This document shows, in pieces, positions 43,193-51,909 of a DNA stretch of 53,626 nt. The translations under genes were made by a program, and so were the position numbers. Under the pieces are notes generated by a model. That model was not told where the DNA came from, ran no database searches, and saw only the letters and a list, made by a program, of their open reading frames with translations. The DNA lies in contig NZ_JAIQYY010000005.1 in NCBI RefSeq assembly GCF_020181035.1, positions 240,791-294,416 of the forward strand, in the 5' to 3' direction. Each line of letters opens with the position of its first letter. Position 1 is the stretch's first letter. This DNA comes from Streptomyces sp. CoH27. GTDB lineage: Bacteria > Actinomycetota > Actinomycetes > Streptomycetales > Streptomycetaceae.

Positions 43193-44671
43193 TCAGCCGT
43201 GCCGCAGCGCGAACCACAGCTCCATCCGGACGTCCGGGTCGTCCAGGTCGGTGTCCAGCAGGGCCGCGCAGCGGGCGATGCGTTGCCGCACGGTGTTGCG
43301 GTGCACGTCCAGGGCCACCGCCGTACGGTCCCAACTGCCATGCAATGACAGCCAGTTGCGCAGGGTCTCGGTGAGCTCGGGGCGGCCGGTGAGGGGGGCG
43401 AGCAGAGCGCGGGCGTGGGCCTCGGCGTCCGTGGGCGGCACCAGGTCCGCCAGTCCGGGCCGGGCGCCGTGCCGGACCAGCGGGGTGCGGGTGGCACGGG
43501 CACGGGCCAGGGCGCGGGCCGCCTGGGTGTCGGCGGCCGGCCACTCGCGCGGCTCCACGGCGGCACTCACCCCGAGCGTCCAGCCCGGCTGCGGCTCCGG
43601 CTCCCGCCCGCCCGGCACCAGCACCCGTACGACGTCCCGCGCGAGGTCGACCAGCGGTGAACCCAGGGCCGCGCCGAGGGCCGAGGCGGCGACGGCGTCC
43701 GGGAGCTGCGTCTCGGGGCGGGCGTGGACCACCAGCCAGCTCGCCTCCCCCAGCAGCGGCGCGACCGCCTCCGGCGCCGAGCCGAGCAGGAGCCGTACCA
43801 GCGCCGAGGAGCGGGCGGCTCCGGCCCCGCTGTGATGCTCGCCGGTCAGCAGCGACAGCAGCACGGAGGCCACGGAGGTGATGGTGTGGTCGCCGGGTTC
43901 GCGCCGTGCGCTCGCCACCGCGAGGACGAAACCCTCGCCCGCCCCCAGCGCGTAGGCGGCCAGGTGCGCGTCGCCCAGGGTGTCCGTGGCCGACGTGGGG
44001 CCGGGGACACCGGTCCCTCCCGGGCGTACCACCCCCGCCAGGTCCGCCAGCGCCTCCCGTACGCCCGCCCCCGGCTCCCGGCCCGCCGCCGCGATCTCGG
44101 TGCCGTCGGCGCCGTACAGCACCGCATGCCCGGACAGGCGCTGGGCGAGCTGGCGCAGTACCGACGGCACCGGATCCGGGCGGGAGGCCGCCGCCGCGAG
44201 CCTCTGCTGGGCCTCGGTGACGCGGCGCAGCTCGGCCAGCCGGGCCTGCGCCATCAGCTGCCACACCGCACGGGCCACGCCGGAGAAGGTGGTCTCGGGC
44301 GGGACCTCCAGGAGGGGCAGGCCGTACCGCTCGCACGCGGCGACCAGCGCGCGCGGGACCGTGTCGTGCACCGGTGCCAGTCCGAAGCCGAGGGCCGCGC
44401 CGCCCGCCGCGACGATCCGGGAGACGTAGTCGTCGAAGTAGGTGCCCGAACCCGCCGCCTCCGGGATGTGCACCCCGGCCGTCAGCAGCAGCTCCCCGCC
44501 CAGGAGGTACGGGTACGGGTCCGCCATCTCCGAGGTGTGCGCCCAGTGGATCACGGTCCCCTGGTCCGTCGGGCCCGCGATCTGCCGCAGGGCCAGGTCC
44601 TCGCGGGCCAGCAGGGCCGAGAGCGGGACGGGTGGGGTCGGTGGGACCGCTGGGGTGATCGACTCCGGCAT
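43193..44671 (-). CDS. PucR-family transcriptional regulator
   Basis: This 492-residue regulator has an N-terminal PucR-type sensor domain (about 10-130: LALRQIAGPTDQGTVIHWAH and PYPYLLGGELLLTAGV). The central region is GGDEF-like or variable (about 190-400). The C-terminal HTH, with LRNWLSLHGSWDRTAVALDV and HRNTVRQRIARCAALLDTDL, is the PucR/CdaR HTH_30. ATG 44671 is used with GGAGGG about ten bases upstream; ATGs at 44680 and 44689 are possible. PucR proteins control use of purines, amino acids and polyamines. It is divergent from the symporter at 44810, with a short palindrome between, and probably activates that unit. Confidence 0.9.
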   Translation of the reverse strand: MPESITPAVPPTPPVPLSALLAREDLALRQIAGPTDQGTVIHWAHTSEMADPYPYLLGGELLLTAGVHIPEAAGSGTYFDDYVSRIVAAGGAALGFGLAPVHDTVPRALVAACERYGLPLLEVPPETTFSGVARAVWQLMAQARLAELRRVTEAQQRLAAAASRPDPVPSVLRQLAQRLSGHAVLYGADGTEIAAAGREPGAGVREALADLAGVVRPGGTGVPGPTSATDTLGDAHLAAYALGAGEGFVLAVASARREPGDHTITSVASVLLSLLTGEHHSGAGAARSSALVRLLLGSAPEAVAPLLGEASWLVVHARPETQLPDAVAASALGAALGSPLVDLARDVVRVLVPGGREPEPQPGWTLGVSAAVEPREWPAADTQAARALARARATRTPLVRHGARPGLADLVPPTDAEAHARALLAPLTGRPELTETLRNWLSLHGSWDRTAVALDVHRNTVRQRIARCAALLDTDLDDPDVRMELWFALRHG

Positions 44672-44698
44672 GGTGTGCATTCCCTCCACTCCACCCCG

Positions 44699-44712
44699 TT
44701 CATATGGATGAA
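44699..44712. promoter_or_regulatory. short palindrome between pucR-type and symporter genes
   Basis: TTCAT-ATGG-ATGAA is a perfect inverted repeat with 5 bp arms. It lies 28 bp upstream of the PucR start and 98 bp before the symporter start, the natural position for a PucR operator. The evidence is its position only. Confidence 0.35.
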
Positions 44713-44809
44713 ACGTACACTTCGCAGTCGCTTTCCGGCCACCTACTGTCGAGGGACGTCACCCGCCGGCGATCCGATCCCCGTACGACTTCGAGTGGAG
44801 GAGGGCTTC

Positions 44810-46273
44810 ATGGCCGTCGACTACACAGTGATCGTCGTCTATCTCGCCGGCATGCTGGCCATGGGCTGGTGGGGCATGCGCCGCGCCAAGTCGAAGAGCG
44901 AGTTCCTGGTGGCCGGCCGCCGCCTGGGACCGGCCATGTACTCCGGCACCATGGCGGCGATCGTCCTCGGCGGCGCGTCCACCATCGGCGGGGTGGGACT
45001 GGGCTACCAGTACGGCCTGTCCGGCGCGTGGATGGTCTTCACCATCGGGCTCGGGCTCCTCGCCCTGTCGGTCTTCTTCTCCGCCCGCATCGCCCGGCTG
45101 AAGGTCTACACGGTCTCCGAGATGCTGGACCTGCGCTACGGGGGCCGGGCCGGCCTGATCTCGGGCGTGGTCATGTGGGCGTACACCCTGATGCTGGCGG
45201 TCACCTCGACGATCGCCTACGCCACGATCTTCGACGTCCTGTTCGACATGAACCGGACCCTCGCGATCGTCCTCGGCGGCTCGATCGTCGTCGCCTACTC
45301 CACCCTCGGCGGCATGTGGTCGATCACCCTGACGGACATGGTCCAGTTCGTCGTCAAGACGATCGGCGTGCTGCTCCTGCTCCTGCCGATCGCCGTGGTC
45401 AAGGCGGGCGGCTTCAGCGAGATGAAGGCCAAGCTGCCGACCTCGTACTTCGACCCGCTGGGCATCGGCGGCCAGACGATCTTCACGTACGTCCTGATCT
45501 ACACGTTCGGCATGCTGATCGGCCAGGACATCTGGCAGCGCGTGTTCACCGCCCGCAGCGACAGGACCGCCAAGTGGGGCGGCACGGTGGCCGGAACCTA
45601 CTGTCTGGCCTACGCCCTCGCCGGCGCGGTGATCGGTACGGCCGCCAAGGTCCTCTACCCGAAGCTGGGCAGCCCCGACGACGCCTTCGCCACCATCGTC
45701 AAGGACGAACTCCCCGTCGGTGTGCGCGGGTTGGTGCTGGCCGCCGCCCTCGCCGCCGTGATGTCGACGTCCTCCGGCGCCCTGATCGCCTGCGCGACGG
45801 TCGCCAACAACGACATCTGGTCGCGGCTGCGCGGTGCCGTACGGCGCGACGGCGAGGACCATGACGAGGTCGGCGGCAACCGCGCCTTCATCCTGATCAT
45901 GGGCGTGGCGGTGATCGGTACGGCGATCGCGCTGAACAACGTGGTCGAGGCGCTCACGGTGGCGTACAACCTGCTCGTCGGCGGCCTGCTCGTGCCCATC
46001 CTCGGCGGCCTGCTGTGGAAGCGCGGCACGGCGCAGGGCGCGCTGGCGTCGGTGATCGTCGGCGGCCTGGCGGTGATCGGCCTGATGGCGGGCTACGGCA
46101 TCCTCGCCAACGAGCCCGTGTACTACGGCCTGCTCGCCTCCCTCGCCGCCTACGTCACCGTGTCCCTGGCCACCAGGCCCACCGACGAGACCGTCCTCAC
46201 CGCCTGGCGCGAGCGCCTCGCCGGACGGTCCCCCTCCGAACTCTCGTCCGAACCGCTCCCGGCTCACCAGTAG
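44810..46273 (+). CDS. sodium:solute symporter (SSS family)
   Basis: This is a 487-residue membrane transporter with about 13 helices of the SSS family. The first helix is MAVDYTVIVVYLAGMLAMGW. The substrate/Na+ region includes MAAIVLGGASTIGGVGLGYQ in the N-terminal half and LAAALAAVMSTSSGALIACA (about 305-324) in the helix typical of proline/urea/pantothenate symporters. A GGAGGAGGG Shine-Dalgarno precedes ATG 44810. It is the first gene of a unit with a ureohydrolase and a ThDP enzyme, so it probably brings in a nitrogenous or guanidino substrate. Confidence 0.9.
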   Translation: MAVDYTVIVVYLAGMLAMGWWGMRRAKSKSEFLVAGRRLGPAMYSGTMAAIVLGGASTIGGVGLGYQYGLSGAWMVFTIGLGLLALSVFFSARIARLKVYTVSEMLDLRYGGRAGLISGVVMWAYTLMLAVTSTIAYATIFDVLFDMNRTLAIVLGGSIVVAYSTLGGMWSITLTDMVQFVVKTIGVLLLLLPIAVVKAGGFSEMKAKLPTSYFDPLGIGGQTIFTYVLIYTFGMLIGQDIWQRVFTARSDRTAKWGGTVAGTYCLAYALAGAVIGTAAKVLYPKLGSPDDAFATIVKDELPVGVRGLVLAAALAAVMSTSSGALIACATVANNDIWSRLRGAVRRDGEDHDEVGGNRAFILIMGVAVIGTAIALNNVVEALTVAYNLLVGGLLVPILGGLLWKRGTAQGALASVIVGGLAVIGLMAGYGILANEPVYYGLLASLAAYVTVSLATRPTDETVLTAWRERLAGRSPSELSSEPLPAHQ

Positions 46274-46330
46274 AGTCGGAGAGGAAAGCAGTACATGCGC
46301 GACGAAGCGCAAGAAGGAAGGCATTTCACC

Positions 46331-47311
46331 ATGAGCAGCAACGAGACGCCCCGCGGTCCCGTCGACTCCTCCCGCATCCCGCGGTACGCCGGCCCCGCGA
46401 CCTTCGCCCGGCTGCCCCGCCTGGACGAGGTCGGCACCGCCGACGTCGCCGTCGTGGGCGTGCCGTTCGACTCCGGCGTCTCGTACCGGCCGGGCGCCCG
46501 CTTCGGCGGCAACGCCATCCGCGAGGCGTCCCGGCTGCTGCGCCCGTACAACCCCGCGCAGGACGCGTCGCCGTTCGCCCTCGCCCAGGTCGCGGACGGC
46601 GGCGACATCGCCGTGAACCCGTTCAACATCAACGAGGCCGTCGAGACCATCGAGGCGGCGGCGGACGAGCTGCTCGGCACGGGCGCCCGGCTCATGACCC
46701 TCGGTGGCGACCACACCATCGCCCTGCCCCTGCTGCGGAGCGTCGCCAAGAAGCACGGCCCGGTGGCGCTGCTGCACTTCGACGCCCACCTGGACACCTG
46801 GGACACCTACTTCGGCGCCGAGTACACCCACGGCACCCCGTTCCGCCGCGCGGTGGAGGAGGGCATCCTCGACACCTCGGCCCTCTCCCACGTGGGTACG
46901 CGCGGACCCCTGTACGGCAAGCAGGACCTCACCGACGACGAGAAGATGGGCTTCGGCATCGTCACCTCGGCCGACATCTACCGCCGGGGCGCCGACGAGG
47001 TGGCCGACCAGCTGCGCCAGCGCATCGGCGACCGCCCGCTGTACATCTCCATCGACATCGACTGCCTCGACCCGGCCCACGCGCCCGGCACGGGCACGCC
47101 GGAGGCAGGCGGCATGACCTCGCGGGAGCTGCTGGAGATCCTGCGCGGCCTGGCATCCTGCAACCTGGTGTCGGCGGACGTGGTCGAGGTCGCCCCGGCG
47201 TACGACCACGCGGAGATCACCTCCGTCGCCGCCTCCCACACGGCCTACGAACTGACCACCATCATGAGCCGCCAGATCGCGGCGGCCCGGAAGGACTCGG
47301 CAGCGAAGTGA
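46331..47311 (+). CDS. ureohydrolase, agmatinase/guanidinobutyrase-like
   Basis: This 326-residue manganese enzyme of the arginase/agmatinase family hydrolyses a guanidino group to urea. The metal ligands are in GGDHTIALP (about 119-127), FDAHLDTWD (about 143-151) and [20 protein letters not shown] (about 233-252). [14 protein letters not shown] is as in agmatinases and guanidinobutyrases, which cannot be separated by eye. ATG 46331 is preferred, with GAAGGAAGG at 46313-46321. Its stop overlaps the ThDP gene start (GTGA), so the two are coupled. The product could be putrescine, or 4-aminobutyrate if guanidinobutyrate is the substrate. Confidence 0.9.
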   Translation: MSSNETPRGPVDSSRIPRYAGPATFARLPRLDEVGTADVAVVGVPFDSGVSYRPGARFGGNAIREASRLLRPYNPAQDASPFALAQVADGGDIAVNPFNINEAVETIEAAADELLGTGARLMTLGGDHTIALPLLRSVAKKHGPVALLHFDAHLDTWDTYFGAEYTHGTPFRRAVEEGILDTSALSHVGTRGPLYGKQDLTDDEKMGFGIVTSADIYRRGADEVADQLRQRIGDRPLYISIDIDCLDPAHAPGTGTPEAGGMTSRELLEILRGLASCNLVSADVVEVAPAYDHAEITSVAASHTAYELTTIMSRQIAAARKDSAAK

Positions 47312-48993
47312 CTCACGACCACGACCTGGTGCTCCGCCCGACCGATCGGCAGACGGAGGCCGCGCTGAATCCCCCTCCCGGCCGCAGCGGCGGAGACCTG
47401 GTCGTGGAAACGCTGGCCGGGCTCGGCGCGACGACGGTCTTCGGCCTGCCCGGCCAGCACGCCCTCGGCATGTTCGACGCCCTGCGCCGCTCGTCGCTGC
47501 GCTACGTGGGCCTGCGGGTGGAGAACAACGCGGGCTTCGCGGCGGACGCGTACGGCCGGATCACGGGCGAGGCGGCACCCTTGCTGCTCTCGACGGGTCC
47601 GGGCGCGCTGACCTCGCTGGCGGCGCTCCAGGAGGCAGCCGCGGCATCCGCCCCCGTGCTGGCGATCAGCAGCCAGATCCCGACGGCGGGCCTGGGCGGC
47701 GGCCGCCACGGCTACCTCCACGAACTCCCGGACCAGTCGGCCTCGTTCCGGGGTGTGGTCAAGTCCGTCCACACGGTCCGTACGCAGTCCCAGATCCCGT
47801 CCGCGATCGCGGCGGCCTGGAAGTCGGCCCTGACGGCACCGCACGGCCCGGTGTGGGTGGAGATCCCCCAGGACGTACTGCTGGCGCCGACCGCGCTGCC
47901 GGTGGTGACGGCGGTGGACGCGACGCCGGAGGAGTTGGTCCCGCGTGTCGAACTGACGGCGGTGGCAGCCGACTTGCTGTCGCGCGCGTCCCGCCCGGCG
48001 ATCATCGCGGGCGGCGGGGTCGTACGGTCGGACGCGTCGGGCAAGCTGCGCCGGTTGGCCGAGAAGCTGGACGCTCCGGTCGTGACGACGTTCGGCGGCA
48101 AGGGCGCGTTCCCGTGGAACCACCCCCTGTCCCTCCAGTCCTGGCTGGAGGACCGGCACACGACGGACTTCCTGGAGGACGCGGACGTCCTGCTGGTGGT
48201 CGGCTCGGGCCTGGGCGAACTGTCCTCCAATTACCACACGTTCAAGCCCCGGGGCCGAGTGATCCAGATCGAGGCTGACCTCGGCAAACTGGAGTCCAAC
48301 CACCCGGCACTGGGCATCCACGCGGACGCCCGCCTGGCGTTGCAGGCCCTGCTGGAGACGGTGGAGGAGCGGACGGACCCGACGGCGCCGGAGCGGGTGC
48401 GAGAGCTGCTGGCGAAGGTCGCCGACCGTCTCGCTGGGCAGGAACTCACCCTGGAACAGCAGGTGTTGGCCGCCGTCCGCTACGCCCTCCCCGCAGCGGC
48501 ACCCTCCTTCTGGGACATGACGATCCTGGCGTACTGGGCTTGGTCGGCCTTCGACCCCCGCGGCACGAACCTGATGCACTCGGCCCAGGGCGCCGGCGGC
48601 CTCGGCTACGGCTTCCCGGCGGCGCTGGGCGCGGCGGCGGCGGACCCCACCCGCCCGGTCCTGGCGGTGTCGGGCGACGGCGGAGCCCTGTACTCGATCG
48701 CGGAACTGGCCACGGCACGCCAGTACGACCTCCCGGTCACCTGGCTGATCGTCGACGACGGCGGCTACGGCATCCTCCGCGAGTACATGACGGACGCCTT
48801 CGGCCAGGCCACGGCCACGGAACTGACCCGCCCGGATTACGTGGCCCTGGCGGAGTCCTTCGGCGTGCCGGGGGTACGGACGACTCCGGAAACGCTGGAG
48901 GAGGACCTGAGGAAGGCGCTGTCGGCTCCGGGGCCGTCGGTGGTGGTGCTCCCTGCGGTCCTGCGGATGTTCGCGCCGACGCACGTGGGCTAG
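47308..48993 (+). CDS. ThDP-dependent enzyme, acetolactate-synthase/AruI-like
   Basis: This 561-residue thiamine diphosphate enzyme has three domains of the acetolactate synthase/decarboxylase family. The ThDP-activating Glu is E72 in [18 protein letters not shown]. The central domain has [18 protein letters not shown], and the ThDP/Mg motif is [14 protein letters not shown] (GDG at 456-458). The usual Asn Mg ligand is replaced by Asp in LIVDDGGYG (D483/D484). It starts at GTG within the ureohydrolase stop. Position next to a ureohydrolase suggests a 2-ketoarginine decarboxylase-like role (the AruI type of the arginine transaminase pathway), but a related 2-oxoacid decarboxylase or lyase is equally possible. 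A terminator hairpin follows. Confidence 0.85.
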   Translation: MTHDHDLVLRPTDRQTEAALNPPPGRSGGDLVVETLAGLGATTVFGLPGQHALGMFDALRRSSLRYVGLRVENNAGFAADAYGRITGEAAPLLLSTGPGALTSLAALQEAAAASAPVLAISSQIPTAGLGGGRHGYLHELPDQSASFRGVVKSVHTVRTQSQIPSAIAAAWKSALTAPHGPVWVEIPQDVLLAPTALPVVTAVDATPEELVPRVELTAVAADLLSRASRPAIIAGGGVVRSDASGKLRRLAEKLDAPVVTTFGGKGAFPWNHPLSLQSWLEDRHTTDFLEDADVLLVVGSGLGELSSNYHTFKPRGRVIQIEADLGKLESNHPALGIHADARLALQALLETVEERTDPTAPERVRELLAKVADRLAGQELTLEQQVLAAVRYALPAAAPSFWDMTILAYWAWSAFDPRGTNLMHSAQGAGGLGYGFPAALGAAAADPTRPVLAVSGDGGALYSIAELATARQYDLPVTWLIVDDGGYGILREYMTDAFGQATATELTRPDYVALAESFGVPGVRTTPETLEEDLRKALSAPGPSVVVLPAVLRMFAPTHVG

Positions 48994-49039
48994 TCGGAGT
49001 TCTCAGGCTTCTTACGAACCATGGCTTCCTCTTGCGGCG

Positions 49040-49075
49040 CAGCGCGCCAAGGGAGTCTGATCCCCTGGCGCGCTG
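49040..49075. terminator. bidirectional terminator between ThDP gene and glycosyltransferase gene
   Basis: CAGCGCGCCA (49040-49049) and TGGCGCGCTG (49066-49075) form a perfect 10 bp stem with an inner GGG/CCC extension, lying between the convergent stops (48993 and 49103). Confidence 0.8.
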
Positions 49076-49102
49076 TGTGGTTCCCGAAGCGGGGGTGTTG
49101 GC

Positions 49103-51394
49103 TCAGTTCACGTCCGACGGGTCCAGGCGGTAGACCGTGGACTGGGTCGTCTGCGACGACGTCTTGCCGGCTGACGTGGAGCTCGTGGTCTTGCTGTACG
49201 CGCTCTCCTTCACCAGCGTGCCGTGCTTCTTCACCCAGGCCGTGACCTCGGAGGACACGCTGTTGTTGTCGCCGCCGGGGCCGCCGCCCATCATGCCGCC
49301 GCCGAGCTGGATGTAGTGCAGCTCGCCCTTCTTGACCAGTTCCTGGAGCTTGGCCACGGTCATCGCGTCGTCGGTGCCGGTGAAGCCCCACATCGAGATG
49401 ACCGGCACCTTCGCGCTCAGCTCGATCTGGGCGGCGCTCTGCGAGTTGGAGACCGCGAGCAGCCAGGTGGCGCCGTCCTGGTGCTTCTTCAGGTAGGCGA
49501 TGAGGTCGCTGTTCGCGCCGCCCATACCGCCGCCGCCCATGCCGCCGCCCATTGCGCCGCCGCGCATGCGTCCCGACTCGCCGTTCGCGGCACCGGTACC
49601 GGTACCGGTGCCACCCGGCGCCGTACCAGCCGGTGCCGTACCGCCCGACGCGCCCTGTCCGCCGGGGAGTTCACCGTTCCCCGTGCCGCCGCCCGGGAAG
49701 CCACCGGCCTGCTGTCCGCTGCCGCCCGGCATCTCCCCGCCCGAGGGAGCACCACCGGGGAAGCCACCTCCCGCCTCGGCGTTCCGGCCGCTGCCGCCCG
49801 GCATCTCCCCGCCGCCCGGGAAGCCGCCCCGGCCCCCGCCTCCGCCGCGCCCGCCGAAGCCGCCGCCGGTCGACGGGCCGGCCGTCGGGTTCACCCCGCT
49901 CATGCCGCCGCCCGAACCGGACGGCACCGACCAGGCGTACGCCGCCGGACCCGCGAGCGCGGCCACGACCGCGGCTGCCACGGAGGCCGCGAACAGCCGC
50001 ACACGGCTCCCGGAGCGGAAGACGAACAGGCCGGCGATCGCCGCCGCCGTCAGCACCCCGACGGTCGGCCACAGCCAGGTGTTCCAGCCCGAGGCGCGGC
50101 GGAGCAGGACGACGGCCCAGATCGCCGTCACCGCGAGACCGGCCGGCAGGGCCCACATCCACCGCTTGTCGGTGCGGAACGCGCGCAGCAGCAGGACGCC
50201 ACCGCCTCCGCACAGCGCCGCGATGCCGGGGGCGAGGGCGGTCGTGTAGTACGGGTGCATCGTGCCCTCGGCGGTCGCGAAGGTGACGTAGTGCAGGACC
50301 GCCCAGCCGCCCCAGAGGATGAGCGCGGCCCGCGTGAGGTCGGTGCGCGGGGCGCGGCCGCACAGGATCAGGCCGCAGATCAGGGCGAGCGCCGCGAAGG
50401 GGATCAGCCAGGAGATCTGGCCGCCGAGAATGGTGTTGAACATCCGGCCGAGCCCGGCGGAGCCGGAGAACCCTCCGCCGCCGCCCCCGCCACCACCGCC
50501 GTTGCCCTGGCCGCCGAAGATCCGGCCGAGGCCGTTGTAGCCCATGATCAGGTTCCAGGCGGTGCCGTCCGTCGAACCGCCGATGTACGGCCGTTCGGAG
50601 GCGGGGACCAGGGACACGGCGACCGCCCACCAGAAGCTGGAGACCGCCAGGACCACGCCCGCGATCAGCAGGTTCACGATCCGCTGCACGAGCTTCGGGC
50701 GCGCCGCGAGCAGGTAGACCGCGAAGACGGCGGGCAGCGCGATGTAGCCGGCCAGCATCTTCGTGTTGAAGGCGAGACCGAAGCAGACCGCCGAGCCGAG
50801 CAGCGGCAGCAACGTGCCGGTACGCGTGGCGCGCAGCGCGAGCGCCGCCCCGCCGACCATCAGCAGGACGAGGATCGTGTCCGGGTTGTTGTCCCGGTTG
50901 ATCGCGACCGTGACCGGGGTCAGGGCCAGGACCAGTGCGGCCACGGCCGCCGCCGCGTGCCCGAACGTCCGCTTCACGGAGGAGTGCAGGATCCAGATCG
51001 CGCCGAGCCCGGCCGCGACCTCCGGCAGCATCATCTGCCAGGTGCCGAAGCCGAAGATCCGGCACGACAGGCTCATGACCATGTTCGCGAACGGCGGCTT
51101 GTCGACGGTGAGGAAGTTCCCGGCGTCCAGCGAGCCGAAGAACCAGGCCTTCCAGTTCTGTGTGCCGCTGTAGATGGCCGCGCTGTAGAAGCTGTTGAGG
51201 CTGGAACCGGACAGGTTCCAGGTGTACAGCACGCCGGCCAGCAGCAGGATCGCGAGCAGCACGGGCAGCGACCAGCGCGGCGCGGGCTCAGGGGGTACGG
51301 CGGCGTCCGGCGCCGACAGGCCGGAGGACGCGGTCGTCACGGTCGTCGTGTGGGGGAGGGGATCGGTGGCAGATGTCACGGGGGTAGCGTGCAA
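49103..51394 (-). CDS. GT39-type integral membrane glycosyltransferase (mannosyltransferase-like)
   Basis: This 763-residue membrane protein of the PMT/ArnT (GT39/GT83) type uses a polyprenyl-phosphate sugar donor. After a short cytoplasmic tail there are about 11-12 helices (residues 45-500). A first luminal loop contains NFLTVDKPPFANMVMSL, where D-x-P-P-like residues act in catalysis. A poly-Gly run (GGGGGGGGGGFSGS) interrupts the loop at about 303-316. After the last helix comes a Gly/Pro/Met-rich extracytoplasmic segment (about 505-640; repeats such as GGFPGGG and GGEMPGGSG), then a C-terminal domain (ANSDLIAYLKKHQDGATWLL onward) as in other actinobacterial proteins of this kind. It probably modifies exported proteins or cell wall. 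Start 51394 is the first ATG. Confidence 0.88.
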   Translation of the reverse strand: MHATPVTSATDPLPHTTTVTTASSGLSAPDAAVPPEPAPRWSLPVLLAILLLAGVLYTWNLSGSSLNSFYSAAIYSGTQNWKAWFFGSLDAGNFLTVDKPPFANMVMSLSCRIFGFGTWQMMLPEVAAGLGAIWILHSSVKRTFGHAAAAVAALVLALTPVTVAINRDNNPDTILVLLMVGGAALALRATRTGTLLPLLGSAVCFGLAFNTKMLAGYIALPAVFAVYLLAARPKLVQRIVNLLIAGVVLAVSSFWWAVAVSLVPASERPYIGGSTDGTAWNLIMGYNGLGRIFGGQGNGGGGGGGGGGFSGSAGLGRMFNTILGGQISWLIPFAALALICGLILCGRAPRTDLTRAALILWGGWAVLHYVTFATAEGTMHPYYTTALAPGIAALCGGGGVLLLRAFRTDKRWMWALPAGLAVTAIWAVVLLRRASGWNTWLWPTVGVLTAAAIAGLFVFRSGSRVRLFAASVAAAVVAALAGPAAYAWSVPSGSGGGMSGVNPTAGPSTGGGFGGRGGGGGRGGFPGGGEMPGGSGRNAEAGGGFPGGAPSGGEMPGGSGQQAGGFPGGGTGNGELPGGQGASGGTAPAGTAPGGTGTGTGAANGESGRMRGGAMGGGMGGGGMGGANSDLIAYLKKHQDGATWLLAVSNSQSAAQIELSAKVPVISMWGFTGTDDAMTVAKLQELVKKGELHYIQLGGGMMGGGPGGDNNSVSSEVTAWVKKHGTLVKESAYSKTTSSTSAGKTSSQTTQSTVYRLDPSDVN

Positions 51395-51499
51395 AGGCGG
51401 ATTGAGCGCTCACTGTGGCGTGCCTTGCCGTTGCCTGTGAATCGACAAAGGGGTGGGTAAAGGCCAGGCGGCGCCAGACGTATCTCCGGCGCGGGGTAC

Positions 51500-51909
51500 T
51501 AGGGCCTGTGTGAGGTCGTGATCAATCTCGGGTTCTGGTCCCGTGCGGGGACAGGACCTGGTAGGACGCTGGGTGTGACACGTAGACAACTCACCGACGA
51601 GCAGTGGGAGTTTATTGAGCCGTACCTGCCGATAGTCGAGTACGGTCCGTACCCCGAGCGGCTGCGGGACCAGTTCGAGGGGGTGATCTGGCGGTTCCGG
51701 TCCAGCGCCCAGTGGCGCGAGATGCCCTCCGAGTTCGGACCGTGGGCGACCGTCTACGGGCGCTTTCGCGTCTGGCGGGACGCCGGGGTCTTCTCGACAC
51801 GACAAGATGCCCGAGAGCTACCTCGCCGGCCTCCACCTCCGCGCCTCGATGATCTGGATCAACGACCTCCTGAAGGCAACTACCTGATCACAACATCACG
51901 CAGGCCCTA
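51500..51909. mobile_element. internally deleted IS5-family element with intact ends
   Basis: The ends are 25 bp imperfect inverted repeats (51500-51524 and 51885-51909) agreeing at 22 of 25 positions, starting TAGGGCCTG. GGGCCT begins the element, and TA on each side looks like a target duplication. Inside are the start of an IS5-type transposase and, shifted by one frame, its final residues (DKMPESYLAGLHLRA), so most of the transposase is deleted. At about 410 bp it is MITE-like and could be moved only by a related IS in trans. Confidence 0.85.
51575..51887 (+). pseudogene. truncated IS5-type transposase
   Basis: The N-terminal part starts at GTG 51575 with VTRRQLTDEQWEFIEPYLP and IWRFRSSAQWREMPSEFGPW, the DUF4096-like start of IS5 transposases. 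Around 51797 it joins, one frame over, to DKMPESYLAGLHLRASMIWI and a stop at 51885, the family C-terminal end. The catalytic DDE residues are absent, so it is inactive. Confidence 0.85.

Noticed and set aside
49022..49051. Ten-codon [13 protein letters not shown] on the minus strand
   Set aside because: Too short, no homology that I can name, and it lies within the terminator region.
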